Shown: piece after piece, positions 16,852 through 24,038 of the stretch
Numbering within the stretch: position 1 is the stretch's first letter
How the letters are laid out: each line of letters starts with the position of its first letter
NCBI GenBank assembly: GCA_959026535.1
Contig: CAUFMB010000024.1
Span: 1 to 30,676 of the forward strand
DNA length: 30,676 bases
Direction: 5' to 3'
From: an uncultured Collinsella sp.
GTDB lineage: Bacteria > Actinomycetota > Coriobacteriia > Coriobacteriales > Coriobacteriaceae
Made by a program: the position numbers and the translations under genes
The notes under the pieces: generated by a model
The model's database searches: none
The model's input: only the letters and a program-made list of their open reading frames with translations
What the model was told of the DNA's origin: nothing

Positions 16852-17595
16852 CTATTGCATCGGGTCGGACAGGACCCGTTCGATCTCTGATGCGGGAAGT
16901 GCGCCTTGGCGCAGGATCTGGAGCTCGCCGTGCTGAAACGACACGATGGTCGAGGCGTCGCGACACGGAGTCTCACCGGCGTCGACGGCAACATCGACCC
17001 CCTCCAGGATGCGACCCTCCACCGTGATAAAACTTGCCGGCGCGGGCGCGCCATGCGTGTTGGCGCTGGTGCAGGCAAGGGGGCTGCCACAGGCGCGAAT
17101 GAGCGCCTGCACCACGGGCGAGGCCGAAGCGCGAAGTGCCACCGTGTCGTCGGCAGCGCACATAAAGGTCGGCACGCAGGGGGCTGCCTTGACCACGATA
17201 GTCAGGGCTCCCGGCCAGCATCGTCGCGCGAGCACGCGGGCCTCGTTAGGGATATCCACGCCATAGCGGTCGAGTGCCTCGGCATCATCGACCAGCCAGG
17301 CAACCGTTTGGGTGAGCTCGCGCTGCTTGAGGGTAAAGATACGACGATAGCCGGTACCGAGTGCGGGGACCGCGGCGCCGTTGACGGTGGCCTGCGGATC
17401 TCGCGGCCACGGCTTGGGCCCACTTGTATCTTGAGGAATTGCATCCGAGAAGGCATTAGCCGCCACGGCGACACCGTAGACCGTCTCGGTCGGGATCAGC
17501 GCCAGACCGCCGCGACCGAGCACCTCGGCCGTGCGCTCGACGGCAAGCCGATGCGGCTCGCGCGCTCCCTCGTATACCCGATAGACCGTCTGCAT
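16852..17595 (-). CDS. tsaC: L-threonylcarbamoyladenylate synthase (TsaC/Sua5/YrdC family)
   Basis: TsaC makes threonylcarbamoyl-AMP from threonine, bicarbonate and ATP, the first step of the tRNA t6A37 modification. The 247-residue protein has the YrdC landmarks GLALIPTETVYGVA (about 30-43), WPGALTIVVKA, the basic residue pattern in TLKQRE, VALRASASPVV and CTSANTHGAPAP (SxN motif). About 30 residues (roughly 49-80, PQDTSGPKPWPRDP onward) are inserted between VYGVAVAANA and RIFTLKQRE, where most homologues have only a few residues. No Sua5-type C-terminal domain is present. It is directly upstream of glpK (13-base gap), with no obvious functional link. Confidence 0.88.
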   Translation of the reverse strand: MQTVYRVYEGAREPHRLAVERTAEVLGRGGLALIPTETVYGVAVAANAFSDAIPQDTSGPKPWPRDPQATVNGAAVPALGTGYRRIFTLKQRELTQTVAWLVDDAEALDRYGVDIPNEARVLARRCWPGALTIVVKAAPCVPTFMCAADDTVALRASASPVVQALIRACGSPLACTSANTHGAPAPASFITVEGRILEGVDVAVDAGETPCRDASTIVSFQHGELQILRQGALPASEIERVLSDPMQ

Positions 17596-17742
17596 GTGTA
17601 TGCCAGCCCCTTACGCTCTGGTGCAAGTTTGTTTACTGTGGGGCATTCTCGCACGAAACGTTCAACCTATTTGCCCAGAGCGCATGTTGGTTTGGTGAGC
17701 GGCCGTAGTAGTCGGTGAAAGTGAGGGGGTTATTGCAGATTT

Positions 17743-18045
17743 TTAGCGAGCAAGCGTAACGGTACGATCGGGAAACTCAATGCTTGCGACAAGCTTTCCG
17801 CCGAGACTTTCTGCGTACCTGCTCAGCGTGTCGAGCCTCATTGATCCCAGCTCCCCGCGCTCGAGCTCCGATATGCGTTTTTGAGAAACACCCATCGACT
17901 GGGCCACCGAGGCCTGCGTCAGATCCTTTAGTTTGCGAATTTGAGCGAGCTTATAGGCTTCGATACGTTCACGAGTTTTCTCCTGCTCGGCGGCAATAGA
18001 TTCACGCGCTATCCCGCGTGATTCCATATACTCATGCAGCTCCAT
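17743..18045 (-). CDS. XRE-family antitoxin (HigA-like) of a type II toxin-antitoxin module
   Basis: This 100-residue protein has a basic helical N-terminal part and a helix-turn-helix at about 42-66 (LTQASVAQSMGVSQKRISELE), typical of the lambda-Cro/XRE fold, followed by MRLDTLSRYAESLGGKL, a frequent HigA-type ending. It should neutralise the toxin encoded just upstream and repress their shared promoter. Its start codon overlaps the toxin gene by 14 bases, so translation is coupled. The toxin-first order is that of HigBA systems. No terminator is obvious after it. Confidence 0.85.
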   Translation of the reverse strand: MELHEYMESRGIARESIAAEQEKTRERIEAYKLAQIRKLKDLTQASVAQSMGVSQKRISELERGELGSMRLDTLSRYAESLGGKLVASIEFPDRTVTLAR

Positions 18046-18427
18046 CTTGATCGAGCCTCCTTACATGGCGACGGTATATTTGTTCCGCCCTGGGAATGCT
18101 GATCGCATACCAGCCGTTCCACTTTGCCTTCGACGACTCCGCCTGCGACTTATCTCCCGCCAACAGCAACACTGCCTGACGTTTGGGGTCAAAGGCAAAA
18201 AGGATACGAATCACCGACGGTCCGCACGACGTCACCCTTAGTTCCTTTAAATGATGCAATTTCGAGCCCTTCACGCGGTCAACCAGCGGACGACCAAGGC
18301 TAGGACCTTCTTTCTCAAGTACCAAAAGGTCTGCGTAAATCTGTCGCAACGTAGACTCATCCTGCTCATCGAGCCAAGGCTCGATGTAATCGAGCACAAT
18401 GCGGTATCGATGCGGCTGATTTGACAT
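18032..18427 (-). CDS. RelE/ParE-superfamily (HigB / Gp49-like) toxin
   Basis: The 131-residue protein has the core of phage-derived Gp49-like and HigB toxins: LGRPLVDRVKGSKLHHLKEL, RILFAFDPKRQAVLLLAGDKS, and a late W..WY segment with IPRAEQIYRRHV. Members cut mRNA at the ribosome, which is expected but not shown here. The ATG at 18427 has AGGAG seven bases upstream. It is the first gene of the pair and its end overlaps the XRE antitoxin. The promoter before it carries an operator-like palindrome. Confidence 0.85.
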   Translation of the reverse strand: MSNQPHRYRIVLDYIEPWLDEQDESTLRQIYADLLVLEKEGPSLGRPLVDRVKGSKLHHLKELRVTSCGPSVIRILFAFDPKRQAVLLLAGDKSQAESSKAKWNGWYAISIPRAEQIYRRHVRRLDQDGAA

Positions 18428-18436
18428 ACCTTTCTC

Positions 18437-18469
18437 CTTCTATAGTAGAAGTTTTACGGTATATTGCAA
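18437..18469 (-). promoter_or_regulatory. Promoter and operator of the HigBA-like module
   Basis: On the minus strand TTGCAA (18469-18464) and TACTAT (18447-18442) are spaced by 16 bases. The -10 is embedded in the inverted repeat CTTCTA-TAG-TAGAAG (18437-18451), where a bound antitoxin would block RNA polymerase. The ribosome binding site follows directly, so the leader is very short. Confidence 0.6.
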
Positions 18470-18536
18470 GAGCGGAAATAGGCTCGAAGGGTCTTTTTTG
18501 CAGAAGTGAAGCCCGAGATCAGTAGGCAACGAGGGG

Positions 18537-18983
18537 TTATTGGACTGCGACGAACTTCTTTGGCCTGCCGGCATGGCGTTCCTGAGCGGCGTAACGCTCG
18601 ATGCTGTCGATCGTAATCATCCGACGGCCGTCGACAAGCTCAACATCGAGTTTGCCGGCTTTGACCAGCGCAGTGATTCGCGGTGCGGAAACCCTGAGGT
18701 CCGCCGCCGCGTCCTTAAACGTTCGACACGCCGCTTCCCGAGCGTCCTCGTGGTCGATTTCGACTGAAAGGGCCACGACCTCGGCCGAACGCTCGTACCC
18801 AGCCGGAGCCCGACCATTGTTAAGATCGTCGGCCAAAAACGCCATCAGCGCCTCGATGGCATGAGCTATTGCTTCTTCGCGCGTATCGCCATCGGCAAAG
18901 GCCCCGGGGACCTGCGGGAAGCTGGCACAGTAACCGTCGTCTTCTTTTATGAGAACGCAGTCATAGGTAAATCGTTGTTTCAT
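18537..18983 (-). CDS. hicB: HicB-family antitoxin
   Basis: HicB blocks the HicA toxin and represses the operon. From the ATG at 18983 (AAGGGG seven bases upstream) the protein has 148 residues: an N-terminal partial RNase H-like domain (YDCVLIKEDDGYCASFPQVPG, GDTREEAIAHAIEAL), and a C-terminal DNA-binding part with DLRVSAPRITALVKAGKL and RMITIDSIERYA. That part reads more like an excisionase-type winged helix than the usual ribbon-helix-helix or XRE tail. It ends in a basic GRPKKFVAVQ. The longer frame from 19031 overlaps the hicA end and has no family match. It starts 14 bases after hicA. Confidence 0.85.
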   Translation of the reverse strand: MKQRFTYDCVLIKEDDGYCASFPQVPGAFADGDTREEAIAHAIEALMAFLADDLNNGRAPAGYERSAEVVALSVEIDHEDAREAACRTFKDAAADLRVSAPRITALVKAGKLDVELVDGRRMITIDSIERYAAQERHAGRPKKFVAVQ

Positions 18984-18997
18984 TATGACCCCTTCGG

Positions 18998-19183
18998 CTA
19001 CCAACCAGCTTGCCGGCGAATGCTTGCCCATGTCCCCTTCTTCGGCCGATTGCCACCAGAGCCATTTACGGTCACAACGCGATCACCAGAAACATACTTA
19101 GCATGGCTGCCGACCTGCGCGACTTTCACGAATCCATCGTGTTTGAGCAGGGCAATGATTTCCCGAAAGGTAGGAGGTTGCAT
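18998..19183 (-). CDS. hicA: HicA-family mRNA interferase toxin
   Basis: This 61-residue protein is a compact double-stranded-RNA-binding-fold toxin that cuts mRNA. The active His is in VGSHAKYV (His27), preceded by LLKHDGFVKVAQ and followed by NRPKKGTWASIRRQAGW, which corresponds to the usual GTLRSILRQAG ending. GAGG lies about 7 bases before the ATG. It is the promoter-proximal gene of the hicAB pair and has its own well-formed promoter. Confidence 0.88.
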   Translation of the reverse strand: MQPPTFREIIALLKHDGFVKVAQVGSHAKYVSGDRVVTVNGSGGNRPKKGTWASIRRQAGW

Positions 19184-19208
19184 GGGCCGACCTCTTTCAG
19201 CCGTCCTA

Positions 19209-19237
19209 ATTATAAACTACTTTATAGTTTTTGATAA
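19209..19237 (-). promoter_or_regulatory. Promoter and operator of hicAB
   Basis: On the minus strand a perfect -10 TATAAT (19214-19209) follows TTATCA (19237-19232, four of six) at 17 bases. The inverted repeat AAACTA-CTTTA-TAGTTT (19214-19230) fills the spacer and reaches into the -10, as expected for antitoxin autorepression. The region is strikingly AT-rich against its surroundings. It begins right after the prmC stop codon, and no terminator separates them. Confidence 0.7.
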
Positions 19238-19252
19238 ATCAGTTAATAAATA

Positions 19253-20527
19253 TTACTGACGCTGTTTGGGCTCGATGACGATGGCTCGGACGATGCGGGG
19301 ACGATCGGTGAGGTCGCGGACGATGCGCACATCCGACAGGCCCGCTTGGCGGCAGAGATCGGCGGCGGCGTCGAGAGCGCCCTCGTAGAGCTCGCAGGCA
19401 AAGAGGCCACCGGCGCGCAACATGTAGGGCGCCGCGTTGAGCAAGCGGCGGAAGATGTCGAGGCCGTCGGCACCGCCTTCGAGCGCCAGGTCGGGCTCAA
19501 AATCCTTGACCTCGTGCGGCAGCGAGCGCATGACGTCGGTGGGAATGTACGGAGGGTTGGAGACGAGGACGTCGAAGGTGCCCCACTCTTCGCGGGGAAT
19601 CGAGCTTACCAGGTTGGTGAGGCTGAATGCGACCTCGTCCGCCGTGAGACCTAGGGCGTCGCGGTTTTTGGTTGCCAGGTCGATGGCGCGCGGCTCGATA
19701 TCGGTAGCGGTGCAGGTGACGTGGCCGCGGCGCTCCCAGGCAAGCGAGAGCGAGATACAGCCCGTGCCGCAGCCGACCTCGAGGACGCGGGCGACGCGGG
19801 GCTCGGCGGGAGCGGGCTCGGTGGCCTCGGCGGCGTTCTGCGCGGAGGTCGTCTCCTGGTCGTCGCCTTCGATGGTAATGCCGTATTCGTCGAGCTCGGG
19901 CTCGGGGGCTTCCATGGCCTCGGCTTCTGCTGCTTCGCTTTCTGCTGCCCGCGCGGCGGCTTCCTCGGCCTCGCGATCGGCCAGCTCCTCGGCATAGGCG
20001 CGGCTGCCAAGTACGTCGCTGCCCAGCGCCGCCTCGTCGGCAGCCGTGAGGTTGGCGGCACGGCGCTCGGCAGTCGCGCGTTCATCGGCCAGTGCTGCCT
20101 CGGCCTTGCGGGCCTGCTCGACTTCATCGTTCCAGGGCAACTCCACGCGCTGACGGGCGGCGGCCTCGGGGCTCAGCACCTCGGCATCCAGATAGTTCAG
20201 AACTTCCTCGACGAGCATCTCGGTCTCGGGGCGCGGGATGAGCACGCCGGGGGCGCACGCTACGTCGATCATGCGGAACTGCGTGCTACCCGTGATGTAC
20301 TGCAGCGGTTCGCCCTTGGCGCGGCGGACGACAGCCGCATGCATGGTCTCGAGCTGGGCCGCGTCGAGCGTCTCGTCCATGCGCATATACAAGTCGATGC
20401 GCGCCAGGCCCGTAGCCGCGCACAGCAGCCACTCGGCAGAAAGACGGGGATGCTCCTCGCCGCGCTCGGCCAGGTACTCCTTGGTCCACTCGAGACAACG
20501 CTTGATGGTCCAGATCTCGTTTGCCAT
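19253..20527 (-). CDS. prmC: Release factor glutamine methyltransferase with a long acidic insert
   Basis: PrmC methylates the Gln of the GGQ motif in release factors, raising termination efficiency. The N-terminal helical domain is intact (about 1-115, with LSAEWLLCAATGL, RRAKGEPLQYITGS and PGVLIPRPETEMLVEE), as is the SAM-binding domain (about 244-424) with VLEVGCGTGCISLSLA, TDIEPRAIDLA and the catalytic NPPY. Between them lies an extra ~125 residues (about 116-243), Ala/Glu-rich and acidic, which makes the protein 424 rather than ~280 residues. The frame stays open through it, so it is probably a disordered or helical linker, not a pseudogene. The ATG at 20527 has a strong GAGGGGAGGA upstream. 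Confidence 0.93.
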   Translation of the reverse strand: MANEIWTIKRCLEWTKEYLAERGEEHPRLSAEWLLCAATGLARIDLYMRMDETLDAAQLETMHAAVVRRAKGEPLQYITGSTQFRMIDVACAPGVLIPRPETEMLVEEVLNYLDAEVLSPEAAARQRVELPWNDEVEQARKAEAALADERATAERRAANLTAADEAALGSDVLGSRAYAEELADREAEEAAARAAESEAAEAEAMEAPEPELDEYGITIEGDDQETTSAQNAAEATEPAPAEPRVARVLEVGCGTGCISLSLAWERRGHVTCTATDIEPRAIDLATKNRDALGLTADEVAFSLTNLVSSIPREEWGTFDVLVSNPPYIPTDVMRSLPHEVKDFEPDLALEGGADGLDIFRRLLNAAPYMLRAGGLFACELYEGALDAAADLCRQAGLSDVRIVRDLTDRPRIVRAIVIEPKQRQ

Positions 20528-20996
20528 GGGGTCCTCCCCTCTTGAGCGCCAGGCGGCGCGTGAATGTCGGAGCAGATTGTACGCGAGGGTGGCACGCGGT
20601 AAGGGACGATTGGAAGCGATTATCGAGAATCAGCCCAGATTTTTGCTCGCGGCGCAATCGAAGTGCTCATTTGTCGACGTCTAGATTTGCATCCGTCAAG
20701 CTTTTGGCAAGGTGGCCCCAAAACTGACCAATATCCAACCAAACACTTGCCAAATCACTTGACGCACGACGCGTCAAAAAATGGCTCGCGACTTCTTGGA
20801 CGATTTTTTGAGCATTATTTTGGTAATCGACCGACGCTTTAAGCAGGTAAATGGCCCATAGACTACCAAGTCAACCTAAATAAACCCACATAGCAATTTA
20901 CCAAAATGATCCGTTTTCCTCCGTCCCCTACGGATCAGAATGACTACCACTAACTGCCGCATCCGGAGCAAGACAACGCCGTAGGTAGAGGACGGA
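20528..20996. other. Gene-free spacer between prfA and prmC with several inverted repeats
   Basis: No coding frame looks real in this stretch, which is AT-richer than its surroundings from about 20690 to 20920. It holds four inverted repeats: TTTGGCAAG/CTTGCCAAA (20703-20711 and 20746-20754), TTGACGC/GCGTCAA with a five-base loop (20759-20777), ATTATTTTGGTAA/TTACCAAAATGAT (20814-20826 and 20898-20910, one G-T pair), and TGATCCGT/ACGGATCA (20907-20937). The last is followed on the minus strand by TTTT and could be a weak terminator. Together with the structured repeat next to it, the spacer separates prfA from prmC, genes that are usually adjacent. Confidence 0.6.
20576..20581 (-). promoter_or_regulatory. 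Weak candidate -10 for prmC
   Basis: A minus-strand TACAAT, the same hexamer as the candidate atp promoter, lies about 50 bases before the prmC start codon. No clear -35 is spaced correctly (the best is CTTACC-like), so this is only a suggestion that prmC is transcribed separately from prfA. Confidence 0.3.
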
Positions 20997-21142
20997 CAGC
21001 GAGCGCCGCCCAGAACGAACAAGTTGGCATGAAAAAGGCAAGGCATAGACCTTCTGGTCATGCCTTGCCTTTTGAATGACAAATTGTCGTTCTGGGCGGC
21101 GCGCAGCGTCGGCCGGTTACGGCGTTCGTAGAACACCGTAAC
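20997..21142 (-). repeat. Structured dispersed repeat, copy 2 (abuts prfA stop codon)
   Basis: This is the second copy of the element at 4594-4740. On the minus strand it begins at the base after the prfA stop codon with a hairpin (GTTACGG/CCGTAAC plus GTTC/GAAC, one C-A mismatch). Then comes a long outer stem GCGCCGCCCAGAACGA/TCGTTCTGGGCGGCGC (16 bp on each side), enclosing the terminator-like hairpin at 21032-21073 (AAAAGGCAAGGCAT with ATGCCTTGCCTTTT). Where copy 1 has CCAAGGCGA, this copy has CCAGAACGA, and the other arm has changed to match. Confidence 0.85.
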
Positions 21143-22210
21143 CTAGACGGCCTGTGCCAGCTTCTCGGCTCGCTCGGCGGCGGCGAGTGCCTCGATGACG
21201 GTGCCGAGCTGGTCGCCCAGAAGGACGCCGTTGTAGGTGGAGTTGAAACCGATGCGGTGATCGGTCACGCGGTCCTGGGGCTGGTTGTAGGTGCGGATCT
21301 TCTCAGAGCGGTTACCGTGGCCGATCTGGCTCTGGCGCTCGGCACCAAGCTCGGCCTGCTGCTTCTCAAGCTCCATCTCGTACAGACGGGCGCGCAGCAT
21401 CTGCATGCAGACCTCGCGGTTCTGGATCTGGGAGCGCTGCTCCTGCGACTGCACCACGGTGTTGGTGGGCAGATGGGTGATGCGCACGGCAGAGTAGGTG
21501 GTGTTAACGCACTGACCGCCAGGGCCCGAGGCGCAGTAGGTGTCGATGCGCAGATCGGACTGGTTAATCTGGACGTCGATCTCCTCGGCCTCGGGAAGCA
21601 CGGCGACGGTAGCCGTGGAAGTCTGGATACGGCCCTGGGACTCGGTCTTGGGGACGCGCTGGACGCGGTGCACACCGGACTCGAACTTCATGACGGAGTA
21701 GACGCGGTCGCCCTCGACCTTGAACTCGATGGACTTAAAGCCGCCAGCCTCGCTGGGGCTGGAATCGAGCACGGTGGTCTTCCAGCCGCGCGACTCGCAG
21801 AAGCGCTGGTACATCTTGTACAGATCGCCGGCAAAGATGGCGGCCTCGTCGCCACCGGCGGCGGAGCGAATCTCGACGATGGTGTTCTTATCGTCGTTGG
21901 GATCGCTCGGGATGAGCATGTACTTAATGTCTTCCTCGAGCTGGGGAAACTTGGCCTCGTTTTCGGAGATGTCCATCTGGAGCATCTCCTTCTCATCGGC
22001 ATCGGTAGTATCGTGGAGCATTTCCTTGGCAGCCTCGATGTCATCGAGCGCGCCGATGTACTCGCGCGAGGCGGCAATGAGGTCGGACTGGTGCGCGTAC
22101 TCCTTGTTAAGACGCGTGAACTCCTTGATATCGGAGGCGACGGCCGGATCGGAGAGCTTCTTCTCGAGCTCCTCGTAGGCCTTAATGATCTTTTCGAGCT
22201 TGTCGCGCAT
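21143..22210 (-). CDS. prfA: Peptide chain release factor 1
   Basis: RF1 recognises UAA and UAG stop codons in the ribosome and triggers peptide release. The 355 residues show the usual domains: the N-terminal helices (1-100), the codon-recognition part with HRVQRVPKTESQGRIQTSTATVAV (PxT motif here PKT, as expected for RF1 and not the SPF of RF2), and the GGQ loop in SGPGGQCVNTTYSAVRITH. The residue after GGQ is Cys, where His or Ser is more common. The ATG at 22210 has AAGGAG eight bases upstream. The GGQ Gln is the substrate of PrmC encoded downstream. The 231-base gap upstream contains no gene and no clear promoter. Confidence 0.97.
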   Translation of the reverse strand: MRDKLEKIIKAYEELEKKLSDPAVASDIKEFTRLNKEYAHQSDLIAASREYIGALDDIEAAKEMLHDTTDADEKEMLQMDISENEAKFPQLEEDIKYMLIPSDPNDDKNTIVEIRSAAGGDEAAIFAGDLYKMYQRFCESRGWKTTVLDSSPSEAGGFKSIEFKVEGDRVYSVMKFESGVHRVQRVPKTESQGRIQTSTATVAVLPEAEEIDVQINQSDLRIDTYCASGPGGQCVNTTYSAVRITHLPTNTVVQSQEQRSQIQNREVCMQMLRARLYEMELEKQQAELGAERQSQIGHGNRSEKIRTYNQPQDRVTDHRIGFNSTYNGVLLGDQLGTVIEALAAAERAEKLAQAV

Positions 22211-22441
22211 GGTGGGACTCCTTTATGTACGTGAAGGCGAAAATCGGCAGAGTTGATGGGGCGCGCGGCGCCGCTGCGGGGGTAAGCCCAGCTAGAACAT
22301 GTCGATCTTCAGATACATGCGCATCCCTTCGCGTATGGCGTACATAGTTGCGGTCTAACCCATACATGATAGCGTGCGCAGGCATACCTGCATATAACCC
22401 GCACGGAATGCGACAAAGGGTCAGTCCGCCAACGCAAGGCT

Positions 22442-23767
22442 CTACTTCAAGAACATGGCCATATATAGCGGAAGCGTCACCTTTTTGCCGTCTCGGCCGA
22501 CGTTACCGTCTATCAGCTTGTACCCAAGGTTCACGTCCTGCCGCTCGAGCATGTCGTTGAGCGATACCGTAGATCCGCGCGAGGCCTTCACCTCAATGGG
22601 CACAACGCTCGCGTCGGGCGAGTCGACGAGAAACTCTATTTCCCTATCGCCCTTCTGCGACCGCCAATAACGCAGAGCCACACCCCGCGCCGAAAGCATG
22701 CAGGCGACCAGGTTCTCGTAGAGGCCGCCCTTCATGGGACCCGCGAGCTTGTTGTTCACCACCGCCTCCAGCATTTCGAAGCCGTACATGGCCATGAGCA
22801 CGCCCGTATCGGCAGCATAGAGGCGAAACTTCGTCCCGTCTTCATAGGCGGCAAGAGGGAATTGGGCGGCGCTCACCGACTGGCACCGTCGCACCATACC
22901 TGCTCCCACGAGCCAATCCACGGACGAGCCAAATTTGCGCGCCGTTCCCCTGTTCTCGACCACGGAATACTGGAACTTCGTATTCTCCTTTGCGAGCTGG
23001 CGCGGCAACGATTCAAAGCACGCCCGCGCACGCACGCGCTCGGGGGCTTGCGCGTATCGAGCCACGTCGTCGAGATACGAGGCGAGCAGCCTGCTTTGCT
23101 CGTCGAAAGCAACGGCGAAGTTGCCCGTCCGCGCAAAGGCGTCCACCACCGCAGGCATACCGCCGACCGCGAGGTACTCGCGCAGCATCTGCATCATCTT
23201 CTGATTCACCGCAACGGGCACGGGCATCAACGACTCATAGTATTCCCGCAAATTGGCGATATCGTCCTCCCCATACCCGCGCGCCCAAAGGTACTCCTCG
23301 AAATCGAGGGGGCCCATTTCGACCTCTCGCTCGTACCCAACGGGAATGGAGGCGAGCGCAGCCTCCTCCTTGAACCGAATGCCCAGAAGCGAGCCCGACG
23401 CAACGACATCGCACCTGCCGTCGAGAGCGAGATACTTAAGCGCAGCGCGAGCACGCGGGCACTCCTGAATCTCGTCGAGGAAAAGAAGCGTTCGTCCTGG
23501 AACAAAGCGCACGCCGGGCACGACGAGCGATATCTGCCGGTAGATCGAGTCGGCATCGATTGGGCCATCGAACACCCGCTTAAGGTCCGGGGACCCAATG
23601 AAGTCTATGGAGATGAAGCTTTCGTAGTCCTGCCGCCCGAACTCGGCGACTATGTACGACTTGCCAACCTGTCGCGCGCCCTTGATGAGAAGGCATTCGG
23701 CGCCCTTTTCCGCCCGCCACGAACGGAGGGTGTCGAGCATCTTTCGCTTCAGCACACTACGCACCAT
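22442..23767 (-). CDS. AAA ATPase with DUF4143 C-terminal domain
   Basis: The 441-residue protein belongs to the AAA_14/DUF4143 ATPases, a widespread accessory family of poorly known function with many paralogues in gut bacteria. Visible are Walker A GARQVGKS (30-37), Walker B RTLLFLDEIQE (92-102), the sensor-like VVASGSLLGI, and a C-terminal nuclease-like module (REIEFLVD followed by VVPIEVKAS, an E-x-K pattern of PD-(D/E)XK type folds). The ATG at 23767 is preceded by AGGTGAAGG. It stands alone between prfA and the giant surface protein, with a phased repeat array directly in front. A role in defence or in controlling mobile DNA is speculation. Confidence 0.85.
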   Translation of the reverse strand: MVRSVLKRKMLDTLRSWRAEKGAECLLIKGARQVGKSYIVAEFGRQDYESFISIDFIGSPDLKRVFDGPIDADSIYRQISLVVPGVRFVPGRTLLFLDEIQECPRARAALKYLALDGRCDVVASGSLLGIRFKEEAALASIPVGYEREVEMGPLDFEEYLWARGYGEDDIANLREYYESLMPVPVAVNQKMMQMLREYLAVGGMPAVVDAFARTGNFAVAFDEQSRLLASYLDDVARYAQAPERVRARACFESLPRQLAKENTKFQYSVVENRGTARKFGSSVDWLVGAGMVRRCQSVSAAQFPLAAYEDGTKFRLYAADTGVLMAMYGFEMLEAVVNNKLAGPMKGGLYENLVACMLSARGVALRYWRSQKGDREIEFLVDSPDASVVPIEVKASRGSTVSLNDMLERQDVNLGYKLIDGNVGRDGKKVTLPLYMAMFLK

Positions 23768-23780
23768 CCTTCACCTGCTG

Positions 23781-23908
23781 TTTGCAGCTTTTCAGGATGG
23801 ATTTTACCAACTTTTGCAGCTTTTCCGGGTGTATTTGGCCTAGATTTGCAGCTTTTCCGGGTCAAGATAGCCGCTTCGTGCAGCTTTTCCGGACTTCTAG
23901 AGGGCGCG
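23781..23908. repeat. Four-copy direct repeat with an exact 32-bp period
   Basis: The core GCAGCTTTTCCGG, with a leading TTT in three copies, recurs in units starting at 23781, 23813, 23845 and 23877. The first unit reads CAGG in place of CCGG and the last has CGT in place of TTT. The roughly 15 bases between cores are not conserved. It fills the region just upstream of the DUF4143 ATPase start (14 bases away). The period is not a multiple of three, so it is not a coding repeat, and it is close to three helical turns, which would put every core on the same DNA face. Confidence 0.85.
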
Positions 23909-23972
23909 GCGCGCTTAGGAGCTGCAGAATCATAATCGCGTGCAAACGGCGGGCTAACATAGCCTTTCACCG

Positions 23973-24010
23973 AAAAGGGCGGGCGGCCGCGCCCTGCGAC
24001 CACCCGCCCT
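23973..24010 (-). terminator. Terminator of the giant surface-protein gene
   Basis: On the minus strand AGGGCGGG (24010-24003) pairs with CCCGCCCT (23983-23976), followed by TTTT, about 30 bases beyond the stop codon of the surface protein. The long GC-rich loop may pair further. Confidence 0.8.
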
Positions 24011-24038
24011 CAATCAAAGCCCTTCTCGGCCGCCGCAG

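Noticed and set aside
22378..22395. GCAGG-CATA-CCTGC hairpin upstream of prfA sharing the GGTATGCC half-site of the pepT-region palindrome
   Set aside because: Only one half-site is present and it is not placed on a recognisable promoter; an eight-base match can occur by chance.
23781..23908. CRISPR array
   Set aside because: Repeats are only about 13-17 bases with spacers of about 15, there are no cas genes nearby, and the repeat has no usual CRISPR form.
23749..24003. 84-codon minus-strand frame over the 32-bp array
   Set aside because: The repeat period is not a multiple of three, so the peptide does not repeat in frame; the signal is at DNA level.
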